Positions 6,372 to 13,571 of a DNA stretch of 13,626 nucleotides are shown in pieces (within the stretch, counting starts at the first letter, position 1; each line of letters starts with the position of its first letter). The position numbers and the translations under genes are program-made. The notes under the pieces were generated by a model. That model searched no databases. It saw nothing but the letters and a program-made list of their open reading frames with translations, and was not told where the DNA came from. The DNA is from an uncultured Clostridia bacterium. Its GTDB lineage: Bacteria > Bacillota > Clostridia > Oscillospirales > Oscillospiraceae. The stretch is taken from positions 1 to 13,626 of the forward strand of contig CALBGG010000033.1 in the NCBI GenBank assembly GCA_937893605.1. The letters run 5' to 3'.

Positions 6372-7559
6372 ATGAAAGACCTAAAACATCTGATCTATTT
6401 TGAAAACCTGCTGCAGGACGCTCAGAATGAGCTCGTCACCAAAGCAGTGGAGGATGGGCAGATAGCACTCGGTTACAACTGCTATTACATACCCGAAGTC
6501 CTTCTTAATCTTGAAGGCTGCTTCTCTTCAAGACTTCGCGCACCCAATTGCACATCCAGCGATATCGCAAACTACTACATGACAAACCGTACCTGCCCTT
6601 ATGCCCGCTCCATTCTCGAGCGTGCCATCGAAGGCGGATACAACTACCTGAGCGCTCTGTTCGGCGCGGAGAGCTGCGCCACCATGGAGCGTATGGAGGA
6701 GCATTTCTTTCTCATCAATCCCGTAAAGCATGACGGCTTCTTCGTCACCCAGATCGACCCTCCAATGAAGGGCGATCAGACGAACCTCGATTACTACAAG
6801 GCGCAGCTCAAGCTCAAGGTCGTTGACGCAATGCGCGACCGCCTCGGCGTCGATGTTTCCGAAGAGGCAATGCGCAAAGCGATCGAGCGGGAGAACGAGC
6901 TCAGCCGCATAATCACCGAGATCGGCAATTACCGAAAGCTCGATAATCCTCCCATCACCGGCTATGAGTTCCACGTCATCCAGCTCGTAAGCCAGGTATG
7001 TCCGCACAAGCTTATACTGCCTTACCTCAAGGAGACCCTTGAAGAGCTCAAGACTCGCGAGCCCGAGGAGAAGTTCCCGTTCCGCGCGCGCGTTGCGCTC
7101 GTCGGAAGCGAGGTTGACGATCCCGAGTTCACAAAGCTCATCGAGATGTGCGGCGCAATGGTCGTTGCCGACCGCTACTGCTTCGGCTCATTCCCCAGCA
7201 GAGAGCAGATCGAAATACGCGACGGCGAGACCGCGTTCGACGCTATCTGCCGCCACTACCTGTACTGGAACCAGTGCGCACGCTTCATGGACGGCTTCAA
7301 GATCGACCAGCGTCATGCCATAGCCGCTCAGCTCGTTGTGGACTTCAAGGCCGACGGAATCATCTATGAGAACATGAAGTTCTGCGAGTTCTGGAGCTAT
7401 GAGAAGGTTCTCGCAAACCACATTTTCACGAACGAAAAGCACATTCCTTGCTGCACCATCGAGAAGGAGTACTCCCTCGGCGCAGTCGGACAGCTTCGCA
7501 CACGTTTCCAGGCGTTCATCGAATCCCTGGAGATCAAGTCCATTCAGGGAGGTAAGTAA
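6372..7559 (+). CDS. 2-hydroxyacyl-CoA dehydratase-family small subunit (HgdB/BcrC-like), copy 1
   Basis: The protein has 395 residues from the ATG at 6372, six bases after GGAAGGGG. An in-frame TTG at 6366 overlaps that spacing, and the paralogue begins at the same Met-Lys-Asp-Leu-Lys-His-Leu. It belongs to the HGD-D family, whose members carry oxygen-sensitive iron-sulfur clusters and accept electrons from an ATP-driven activator. Probable cluster ligands by position are Cys75 (Cys-Pro-Tyr-Ala-Arg-Ser), Cys102 (Glu-Ser-Cys) and Cys338 (Met-Lys-Phe-Cys), the usual three-Cys pattern. The Gly-Gln-Leu-Arg-Thr-Arg motif at 373-378 and Phe382-Ile-Glu end the protein as in the family. Its stop overlaps the start of the larger partner by one base (TAATG), implying translational coupling and a heteromeric complex. 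Substrate unknown; dehydratase, benzoyl-CoA-type reductase or double-cubane reductase are all possible. Confidence 0.9.
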   Translation: MKDLKHLIYFENLLQDAQNELVTKAVEDGQIALGYNCYYIPEVLLNLEGCFSSRLRAPNCTSSDIANYYMTNRTCPYARSILERAIEGGYNYLSALFGAESCATMERMEEHFFLINPVKHDGFFVTQIDPPMKGDQTNLDYYKAQLKLKVVDAMRDRLGVDVSEEAMRKAIERENELSRIITEIGNYRKLDNPPITGYEFHVIQLVSQVCPHKLILPYLKETLEELKTREPEEKFPFRARVALVGSEVDDPEFTKLIEMCGAMVVADRYCFGSFPSREQIEIRDGETAFDAICRHYLYWNQCARFMDGFKIDQRHAIAAQLVVDFKADGIIYENMKFCEFWSYEKVLANHIFTNEKHIPCCTIEKEYSLGAVGQLRTRFQAFIESLEIKSIQGGK

Positions 7560-9163
7560 TGATGTTCGATAAAGTTATAGCAGCAATAGATAAAAAGCTT
7601 GAGCGCTTTGATCCCATATGGCAGGCCGAAAACGGCGTCGGCGGTCAGAGATCCCGTTATTACGATAAGACCGGCGTTGCAAAATGGCGCGAATGGCGCG
7701 GCGTTAAGGATACGCTCGTTGACTACAAGGCATGGCTCAACAACCTCGTTTCAATGGCGCTGATGGTCGCCTCCGCTCCGCTGCCCTGTCTCAAGGGCTT
7801 CTGGGAGTACCGCTGGATGGGCTCCTATCTCGGCACCTTCATGTTCATCGACCGCCTGTTCGAGGGCTTCCGCGGCTATGAGCTCGTCACCGCGCACAAG
7901 TGCATGCACGCCATCGTCCGCAGCCTGACCAAGAAGATCGCGTTCTGCCTGTCCAATGACCGGCGTCTCGGCGGCGGCCCGGATACCGACCGCATCGTTC
8001 CCATGGACGAGGTTCTGCCCCCGCTGTTCATGATGGGCTTCAAGGAGCTCGTTCCTTTCCCGCTTCAGACGCTGCCTGAGTTTATCATCTGCGACGTTGA
8101 CCAGCACATAGAGCCCTACTATATCGACGTTGCCGAATCCTTCGGCCTTCCTGCCGACGTCTGCTCCCGCTGCGCGGCAGAGACCGGCGTTGCTCTCGAC
8201 GATGCATTCCCACTCATCGGTAAGGCAATGCTCTCGACCAATATGCCCTGCAACGCATCCGAGGCTACCTCCATGTTCCAGCGCCGCCGCATAGGCATGC
8301 CGGACTTCCCCGTAACTCTCGCCATGATTCATAACGAGCCGGGCGCACATCCGTATTCCACCCAGATGCTCAAGGACGCTATTGCCTTCATAGAGAAGGA
8401 GTACGGCGTAAAGTATGACTGGAACAACCTCTTTAGGTATGCAAAGCTCATGAACGAGCAGAACACCATCGAGCTCGAGAAGTGGGATTACTTCAAGACC
8501 CCGTACTCCGCGCTGTGCGGCATAGCGGAGACGCTGTACCGCCTGTATGCCTGGGCTTCCGTAAACGGCACTGATCCTTACTTCAACAAGGTCGACCGTC
8601 AGGTCATCAAGATCATGCGCAAGGCGTATAAGGAAAAGAGGGAGCCCTTCGGCGGCCGTACCCGCCACCGCGCCTTCCTGTGGGGACCTTCAGCGGTTTA
8701 CTATACCGATTTCCCGACCTGGGTACAGAACTGCTGGGGCATCAATATCGTCCTGAACATGGACTCCACCATGGGTCACAACATGATAAACACCGAAGAC
8801 CCCGAAGAGGCGATCAAGGATCTCGCGCTGTTCTCCGAGAAAGCGACCATGCGTCACCATGCCGTCGGCGGCTGGGACAATGTCAACGCCATCTGGGAGT
8901 GGGCAAAGAACTTCAACTGCGACATGGTTCTGTTTAACGACAACATCGCCTGCAAGGGTATGCTCGGCGTCCACGCTCTCATGGAGGAGCAGGCAAGGGA
9001 GCTCGGCTTCCACTTCATCTTCATCGAGCATGACCTTGAAGACAGCCGCACTGTTTCCCGCCAGGATATGCGTAACTGCGTAAACGGCTATATGTCCGTC
9101 GTCCTGGGCGAGAAGCCTCTTGATCCTACCATTGTTGAGTTTGACGACAGTGAAGCATATTAA
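7559..9163 (+). CDS. 2-hydroxyacyl-CoA dehydratase-family large subunit, copy 1
   Basis: The protein has 534 residues, longer than the roughly 400-440 usual for HgdA/BcrB proteins. The extra length is an N-terminal region of about 150 residues containing Arg-Glu-Trp-Arg-Gly-Val-Lys-Asp-Thr (44-52), shared with the copy-2 large subunit. The HGD-D part follows: Cys202 and Cys231 (Met-Pro-Cys-Asn), then a Pro-Val-Thr segment, a Tyr-Asp-Trp-Asn-Asn-Leu helix, Cys392 (Asn-Cys-Trp-Gly-Ile) and Cys465 (Asn-Ile-Ala-Cys-Lys). It ends with the family's Glu-His-Asp-Leu-x-Asp-x-Arg block (490-497). Cys202, Cys231 and Cys465 are my best guess for cluster ligands, because all are kept in the paralogue at the same spacing. 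Translation starts at either of two tandem ATGs (7559, 7562) after GGAGG at 7548-7552. It probably forms the active complex with the preceding subunit. Confidence 0.88.
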   Translation: MMFDKVIAAIDKKLERFDPIWQAENGVGGQRSRYYDKTGVAKWREWRGVKDTLVDYKAWLNNLVSMALMVASAPLPCLKGFWEYRWMGSYLGTFMFIDRLFEGFRGYELVTAHKCMHAIVRSLTKKIAFCLSNDRRLGGGPDTDRIVPMDEVLPPLFMMGFKELVPFPLQTLPEFIICDVDQHIEPYYIDVAESFGLPADVCSRCAAETGVALDDAFPLIGKAMLSTNMPCNASEATSMFQRRRIGMPDFPVTLAMIHNEPGAHPYSTQMLKDAIAFIEKEYGVKYDWNNLFRYAKLMNEQNTIELEKWDYFKTPYSALCGIAETLYRLYAWASVNGTDPYFNKVDRQVIKIMRKAYKEKREPFGGRTRHRAFLWGPSAVYYTDFPTWVQNCWGINIVLNMDSTMGHNMINTEDPEEAIKDLALFSEKATMRHHAVGGWDNVNAIWEWAKNFNCDMVLFNDNIACKGMLGVHALMEEQARELGFHFIFIEHDLEDSRTVSRQDMRNCVNGYMSVVLGEKPLDPTIVEFDDSEAY

Positions 9164-9181
9164 TAGGAGGATATAATAACG

Positions 9182-9355
9182 ATGAAAAACGTTGCAAAGA
9201 TCGGCGGCAAGCTCGCCATGTTCGCATTCCTCGCTTTTATCGGCACCTTTACCCTGTATATCACCAACGGCGAAAACAAGCTCATCTACTATGTCATTCG
9301 CCCTCTGCTGAACAAGCATTACGATTCCCAGGTCCGTGACCGCAGGATCGTCTGA
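9182..9355 (+). CDS. 57-residue single-pass membrane protein
   Basis: A short gene starting at an ATG 11 bases after AGGAGG (9165-9170), 18 bases behind the large-subunit stop and ahead of a strong terminator. It is therefore the last gene of this transcript. Residues 9-28 are hydrophobic (Lys-Leu-Ala-Met-Phe-Ala-Phe-Leu and on), forming one membrane helix. The C-terminal half (Tyr-Tyr-Val-Ile-Arg-Pro-Leu-Leu-Asn-Lys and on) looks amphipathic and ends in a basic Arg-Asp-Arg-Arg cluster. I recognise no family. Codon use (ATC, CTC, AAG, CGC-rich) matches the dehydratase genes, and the ribosome binding site is excellent, so it is probably translated. It could tether the dehydratase-like complex to the membrane, but nothing in the sequence shows that directly. 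Confidence 0.75.
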   Translation: MKNVAKIGGKLAMFAFLAFIGTFTLYITNGENKLIYYVIRPLLNKHYDSQVRDRRIV

Positions 9356-9374
9356 TCACGTATTCCGATCACTC

Positions 9375-9405
9375 AGAGACCCCGATTTCCGGGGTCTCTT
9401 TTTTT
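9375..9405 (+). terminator. Rho-independent terminator of the first operon
   Basis: AGAGACCCCG (9375-9384) pairs perfectly with CGGGGTCTCT (9390-9399) around a five-base loop, followed by a run of seven T. Confidence 0.95.
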
Positions 9406-9504
9406 ACCCTCCGCCAAATTGACAATTTTGTTGAATGTGTATAGCAGAGCAGGCTTTTTGCGCAAAAAAACCTGAATTTTTCATATAAAACGCAGTATAT
9501 TCTC

Positions 9505-9533
9505 TTGCAAATTCAAGGCACTTGTGTTAAACT
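9505..9533 (+). promoter_or_regulatory. Promoter of the second dehydratase-family operon
   Basis: TTGCAA (9505-9510) and TAAACT (9528-9533) are 17 bases apart, about 54 bases before the ATPase start and downstream of the strong terminator. The match is moderate. Confidence 0.5.
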
Positions 9534-9586
9534 GTTATCAAAATGCGTAAGGTATGTCTGAACGCAATTGAAGGGGGGACGTATTA

Positions 9587-10351
9587 TTGGAAAACAAAGC
9601 GAAGATCATAGCGGTCGCCGGTAAGGGAGGCGTCGGCAAGACGTCGATCTCGGCATCCATCGTAAGGCTTCTGGTGGAAAACTTTCCGGACAAAAAGATA
9701 CTTGCGATAGATGCAGACCCCGCTGTAGGCCTATCGGTAGCTCTCGGCGTTGATGTTAAGCTCACGCTTGACGATATCCGCATGAGCATCGTTGACAGCG
9801 TCGAAAACGGCGAAACAAGAGAAGCACTCGAACTTTTGAGCGAGGCACGGTTCAAGATCTTTGACGCACTGGTCGAAATGCCCGGCTTTGCATTTCTCGG
9901 CATCGGCAGACCTGAAAGCTCCGGCTGCTACTGCAAAGTCAATTCCTATCTGAAGGAAGTTATCGGTATTTTGGCAAACAGCTTCGACTATGTGGTCATC
10001 GACGGTGAGGCCGGCATTGAACAGATCCAGCGCCGCGTTATGGATAAGGTAACGCATCTGCTGCTCGTCACCGATCAGAGCAAGAAGGGCTGTCAGGTCG
10101 TATCCACGATCAAGAACGTTGCAGACGAGCTGATCGTTTACGACAAGATCGGCGTCATCATAAACAGAATGACCAATCCCGAGCTTGCGGATCTGATCAA
10201 AGTACCCGGTGTTGATATCGTGGCTCGTATCCCGGCGGATAATGTATTTGCCGCAAACGATATAAAGGGGCAGAGCGTGCTCAAGCTGCCCGAAGATTCT
10301 CTTATGCTCAAGGGAGTAAAGGAAGCACTCCAAAAAATAGAAATTCTTTGA
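9587..10351 (+). CDS. CooC-like MinD-family ATPase with CXC metal site
   Basis: The protein has 254 residues, starting at TTG 8 bases after AAGGGGGG (9571-9578). No in-frame ATG occurs before residue 66, and the Walker motif starts at 12. The deviant Walker A is Gly-Lys-Gly-Gly-Val-Gly-Lys-Thr (12-19), followed by Asp42-Ala-Asp-Pro. Cys114-Tyr-Cys116 and Val-Ile-Asp-Gly-Glu-Ala-Gly-Ile-Glu (137-145) are the features that set CooC proteins apart from plain MinD/ParA. In CooC of CO dehydrogenase the CXC pair binds nickel or zinc at the dimer interface, and ATP drives metal insertion. No CO dehydrogenase gene is in view. The next gene starts 16 bases downstream, so the ATPase is probably co-transcribed with the second dehydratase-like pair and may mature or load its metal cluster. 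An orphan CODH maturation role remains possible. Confidence 0.85.
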   Translation: MENKAKIIAVAGKGGVGKTSISASIVRLLVENFPDKKILAIDADPAVGLSVALGVDVKLTLDDIRMSIVDSVENGETREALELLSEARFKIFDALVEMPGFAFLGIGRPESSGCYCKVNSYLKEVIGILANSFDYVVIDGEAGIEQIQRRVMDKVTHLLLVTDQSKKGCQVVSTIKNVADELIVYDKIGVIINRMTNPELADLIKVPGVDIVARIPADNVFAANDIKGQSVLKLPEDSLMLKGVKEALQKIEIL

Positions 10352-10367
10352 AGAAGAGGTGTAACAT

Positions 10368-11564
10368 TTGAAAGATCTTAAGCATCTGATCTACTTCGAA
10401 AGTCTTCTTGAGAATGCCAACAACGAGCTGGTAAAGCAGGCTCAGGCCGAGGGCGATATCTGCCTTGGCTACACTTGCTATCATGTTCCCGAAGCACTTC
10501 TCAACATAGGCAACTGTTTCTCCGTGCGTCTGCGCGCACCGAATACAGGCTCGATCGACATCGCGACCTACTACATGTCCAACTACACCTGCGAGTACGC
10601 ACGCGCACTCGTAGAGCGTGCTATCGAGGGCGGCTATCAGTTCCTCGATGCACTCATCGGCGTGGACGCATGCTCCATGATGAACCGTGCAATGGAGCAC
10701 TTTGAGGTACTGAAGGTCAACACCAAGGAAAAGTTCTTTGTAACTCACATGGACATTCCCTTCAAGGTGACCGACTACACCCTCGAAGCATATGAAACCC
10801 AGATGCAGATTCACATTCTGGATAACCTGAAGGAGAAGTTCGGCATCGATACCTCCGAGAAGGCTATCCGCAAGGCTGTTAAGGAGCATAACGAAGTCTG
10901 CAAGATCCTCACCGAGATCGGCGATATGCGCAAGGCTGAAAACCCGGTTATCACCGGCTATGAGTATCATGTCCTGAACCTCGTTTCCTACACCTGCCCT
11001 AAGAGACTCATTCTCCCGTACCTGAAGGAGACCCTGAAAGAGCTCAAGACCCGTAAGCCCGATCCCAAGCCCTGGTTCCGCGCAAGAGTTGCTATCGTCG
11101 GAAGCGAGATCGACGATCCCAACCTCACCAAGCTTATCGAAGGCTGCGGCGCATTTGTCTGCTCGGACCGTTTCTGCTTCGGCTCGACTCCCGGCCGTGA
11201 GGTTATCGAGCTCAATGACGAAGAGCCTGCACTCAAGCAGATCTGCCGTCACGTAATGGAGCACTCCGAGTGCGCACGTTACATATCCGACGAGAAGGTT
11301 CTGCAGCGTCGTCAGACCGCAGACCGCCTTGCAAGAGAGTATCACGCAGAAGGCATCATCTACGAGCAGATGAAGTACTGCGACTACTGGGGCTTCGAGC
11401 GCGCGCTCGTCAGCCATGTTATGGCTGAGGAATACGGCTGGCCCGTACTGTCTATCGACAGACTGTACAACAACGGCAACTCCGGTCAGCTCCGTACCCG
11501 CTGCCAGGCCTTTGTTGAGTCTCTGGAGATCAAGCGTATTCATAAAGAGGAGGGCATAAAGTAA
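10368..11564 (+). CDS. 2-hydroxyacyl-CoA dehydratase-family small subunit (HgdB/BcrC-like), copy 2
   Basis: The protein has 398 residues. The start is a TTG at 10368 after AAGAGGTG (10353-10360), fixed by the same N-terminus as copy 1. It aligns with copy 1 without a gap for about 360 residues. Ten cysteines share positions: 37, 50, 75, 102, 210, 260, 270, 293, 302 and 338. The likely cluster ligands Cys75, Cys102 and Cys338 are all kept. Copy-1 Cys60 is Thr here, and copy-1 Cys360-Cys361 are absent. It ends with the family's Gly-Gln-Leu-Arg-Thr-Arg motif and a one-base overlap (TAATG) with its own large partner. The pairing mirrors copy 1, so the locus arose by duplication of a two-gene unit. 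The divergence suggests different roles or substrates for the pairs. Confidence 0.9.
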   Translation: MKDLKHLIYFESLLENANNELVKQAQAEGDICLGYTCYHVPEALLNIGNCFSVRLRAPNTGSIDIATYYMSNYTCEYARALVERAIEGGYQFLDALIGVDACSMMNRAMEHFEVLKVNTKEKFFVTHMDIPFKVTDYTLEAYETQMQIHILDNLKEKFGIDTSEKAIRKAVKEHNEVCKILTEIGDMRKAENPVITGYEYHVLNLVSYTCPKRLILPYLKETLKELKTRKPDPKPWFRARVAIVGSEIDDPNLTKLIEGCGAFVCSDRFCFGSTPGREVIELNDEEPALKQICRHVMEHSECARYISDEKVLQRRQTADRLAREYHAEGIIYEQMKYCDYWGFERALVSHVMAEEYGWPVLSIDRLYNNGNSGQLRTRCQAFVESLEIKRIHKEEGIK

Positions 11565-13351
11565 TGGCTAAGACTCCTAAATATCCTAATCCTAAGTTTT
11601 TCAAGGCGAAAGACAACATCGACTGGAAGAAGCAGTGGGAAAACCTGAAGCTTTGCGGCGGTATCTTCTATGATATGTTTAAAGAGACCGACTGGGAAGC
11701 ATTCAAAAACGGCTGGAAGAACACCCTGAAGATGGATGCAGAGCGCATCAAGGAAGAGTACAATGCATTCATGGCACTCGACCAGCAGGGCAAGCTCGAT
11801 GCTATCCTGTACGGTGAAAAGAGACTTGGCAGACTGTATGCCAAGGGCGCAATGGCAACCGTGCGTCGTGAGTGGCGCGGCATTAAGGACACCGCATACG
11901 ACTTCTATGAGTGGGCTCGTATGTGGGGCATGCTCCTTATGACCTTCTCCAAGGATCTCATTCCCGCACTCAACAGTGCTCTGCACTACCGCTGGATGAT
12001 CTCCTACTTCTGCTGCCATGGCTTCATGGATAAGAACATCATGGGTCTGCGCGGCCGCGCACTCAAGATGAGCCATCTGCTTATCTACGATATATTCCGT
12101 TACGTTGCAGAGAACCTTGTTCTTCTGTCCAAGGCTGACCGCAAGAACGGCAACAGCAACGAGCTCAACAAGATGCTCATTACCTTCGACGAGATGACCA
12201 TGGGTCAGATCATGGCAGGTTTCCCCGATCTGTGCGGTATTCCTCACCAGCTGCTGCCCGTCTTCCTCGTTTCCGAGATAGATCAGCTCACCTGCGTGCC
12301 TTACATCGATGCAGTTGAGTCCTTCGGTCTTCCTTCCGATACCTGCCCGGTTCCTTCCTCCGAGTGCGGCGCACTGGTCATCGACGCACTGCCCGATATG
12401 GGCTGCGGCTTCATCTCCAGCTCCATGCCCTGCGACGGCTCCACCATGGCATCGTCTTACTTTTCACGCCGCTTCCCGAACACTCCCGTGTTCCACCTCT
12501 GCTTCCCCGTACGTTACGAGGACGAATCCGTCCTTCAGTCGGCAGCCGAGGATATCAAGGCCTGCATAAAGTTCATTGAGGATAAGACCGGCGCAAAGTG
12601 GAATTGGGACGCATACTTCTCCGCTATGAAGCGCTTCAACAAGGAGACTTCCTATGAGCTCGAGAAGTGGGAGATCAATAAGACCAAGTATCCGCAGCTT
12701 CTCGGCCCCTGCTATGAGCTGTTCCGCAAGTGGAACTACGAGATGGACGGCGGTATCGATCCCCGTGTTATCTCCACCTGCGAAAAGGTCAGCAAGCTGA
12801 TCCGCGAGGCATATGAGGATCGCGACGAAGCTTGGGTAGGCAAGATGAAGTACCGTGCGATCGTATGGTCCTGCCCGGCTCACTACTATGCAAACTTCTC
12901 CAACTGGGCTGCCAACTGCTGGGGCATCGACGTCCTGGTAGAGATGGAGTCTCTCAACTTCACCAAGCCCCTCGAGACCGAGGACAAGGAAGAGGCACTG
13001 CGCGACCTTGCTCGTCTGTACGAGCGTATGGTTATGCGCCGTCACACCAACGGCGGTTACCACAATGTCGTAACCGAGCTGTGGCGTCAGTGTGAAGCAT
13101 GGGATGCAAAGCTCATCATCATGTATCAGAACGTTGCATGCAAGAATATGGCAACTGTTCAGGGCCTGCTTGACGACCAGGGCCGTGAGCGCGGCTACGA
13201 TCTCATCTGGATCGAGCACGATCTTATGGACCCGCGTACCGTTTCCCGCCGCACCATGCGCGACAAGGTAAACGAGTTTATGCGCACCGTTAAGAACGCA
13301 GAGCCTGTCGATCCTTCCCTCGTGGAGTTCGAGGACGAAGTCTGCATGTAA
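11564..13351 (+). CDS. 2-hydroxyacyl-CoA dehydratase-family large subunit, copy 2
   Basis: The protein has 595 residues, about 60 longer than copy 1. The excess is an N-terminal stretch rich in Trp, Lys and Asp before the shared Arg-Glu-Trp-Arg-Gly-Ile-Lys-Asp-Thr (102-110). Conserved with copy 1 are Cys261 and Cys290, with exactly the same 29-residue spacing, Cys452 (Asn-Cys-Trp-Gly-Ile), Cys526 (Asn-Val-Ala-Cys-Lys) and the C-terminal Glu-His-Asp-Leu-Met-Asp-Pro-Arg block (551-558). It has additional cysteines around the first ligands (244, 268, 281). GAGGAGGG (11547-11554) lies 9 bases before the ATG. Codon use is strongly C-ending (CTC, ATC, TTC), as expected for an abundant protein. The gene ends just before the structured repeats that separate it from the activator gene. 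Confidence 0.88.
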   Translation: MAKTPKYPNPKFFKAKDNIDWKKQWENLKLCGGIFYDMFKETDWEAFKNGWKNTLKMDAERIKEEYNAFMALDQQGKLDAILYGEKRLGRLYAKGAMATVRREWRGIKDTAYDFYEWARMWGMLLMTFSKDLIPALNSALHYRWMISYFCCHGFMDKNIMGLRGRALKMSHLLIYDIFRYVAENLVLLSKADRKNGNSNELNKMLITFDEMTMGQIMAGFPDLCGIPHQLLPVFLVSEIDQLTCVPYIDAVESFGLPSDTCPVPSSECGALVIDALPDMGCGFISSSMPCDGSTMASSYFSRRFPNTPVFHLCFPVRYEDESVLQSAAEDIKACIKFIEDKTGAKWNWDAYFSAMKRFNKETSYELEKWEINKTKYPQLLGPCYELFRKWNYEMDGGIDPRVISTCEKVSKLIREAYEDRDEAWVGKMKYRAIVWSCPAHYYANFSNWAANCWGIDVLVEMESLNFTKPLETEDKEEALRDLARLYERMVMRRHTNGGYHNVVTELWRQCEAWDAKLIIMYQNVACKNMATVQGLLDDQGRERGYDLIWIEHDLMDPRTVSRRTMRDKVNEFMRTVKNAEPVDPSLVEFEDEVCM

Positions 13352-13353
13352 TC

Positions 13354-13497
13354 GCGTTAAGCAAACATGCCGGTGGCATGTTTGTAGCGATTACCGCAGG
13401 AGCTATGCTCCGAGGAGGGCAGTTCGTGCGTTAAGCAAACATGCCGGTGGCATGTTTGCAGCAATTACCGCAGCAAGCTTGCTCCGAGGATGGCAGT
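13354..13497 (+). repeat. Two tandem 74-bp structured repeats between operon genes
   Basis: Copy 1 spans 13354-13427 and copy 2 13428-13497, period 74. Each has a near-identical core hairpin, CAAACATGCC pairing with GGCATGTTTG around GGT (13362-13384; 13436-13458), and a second inverted repeat (GGAGC/GCTCC at 13399-13411; AGCAAGCTTGCT at 13472-13483). An outer stem in copy 1 (13349-13355 with 13387-13393) includes the stop codon of the preceding gene. The outer pair C13353-G13389 becomes T13427-A13463 in copy 2, a compensatory change, which points to selection for RNA structure. There is no U-tract, so these are not ordinary terminators. Confidence 0.85.
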
Positions 13498-13525
13498 AAA
13501 ATGAAATTAAATGTCATCCCCGGAC

Positions 13526-13540
13526 GGCGCTTAAAGCGCC
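13526..13540 (+). other. Short GC-rich hairpin before the activator gene
   Basis: GGCGCT (13526-13531) pairs with AGCGCC (13535-13540) around TAA. It lacks a T-tract, lies 18 bases before the ribosome binding site, and may act with the upstream repeats on mRNA processing or stability. Confidence 0.5.
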
Positions 13541-13571
13541 AACAATGAAAAATTAATTGGAGGAAATTATT

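Noticed and set aside
10308..11543. 411-codon antisense frame over the copy-2 small subunit
   Set aside because: Biased codon use in the true gene leaves the opposite strand open; the frame has no family features and the forward gene is unambiguous. The same applies to antisense frames at 7751-8668, 8690-9319, 11540-12247 and 12464-13219.
6372..13351. Nitrogenase-like enzyme (NifDK with NifH)
   Set aside because: The sequences carry HGD-D family motifs and the C-terminal activator is ASKHA-type, not NifH; the resemblance is only in overall logic.
13354..13497. CRISPR-like array or transcription terminators
   Set aside because: Two adjacent copies without unique spacers are not a CRISPR array, and the hairpins lack T-tracts.
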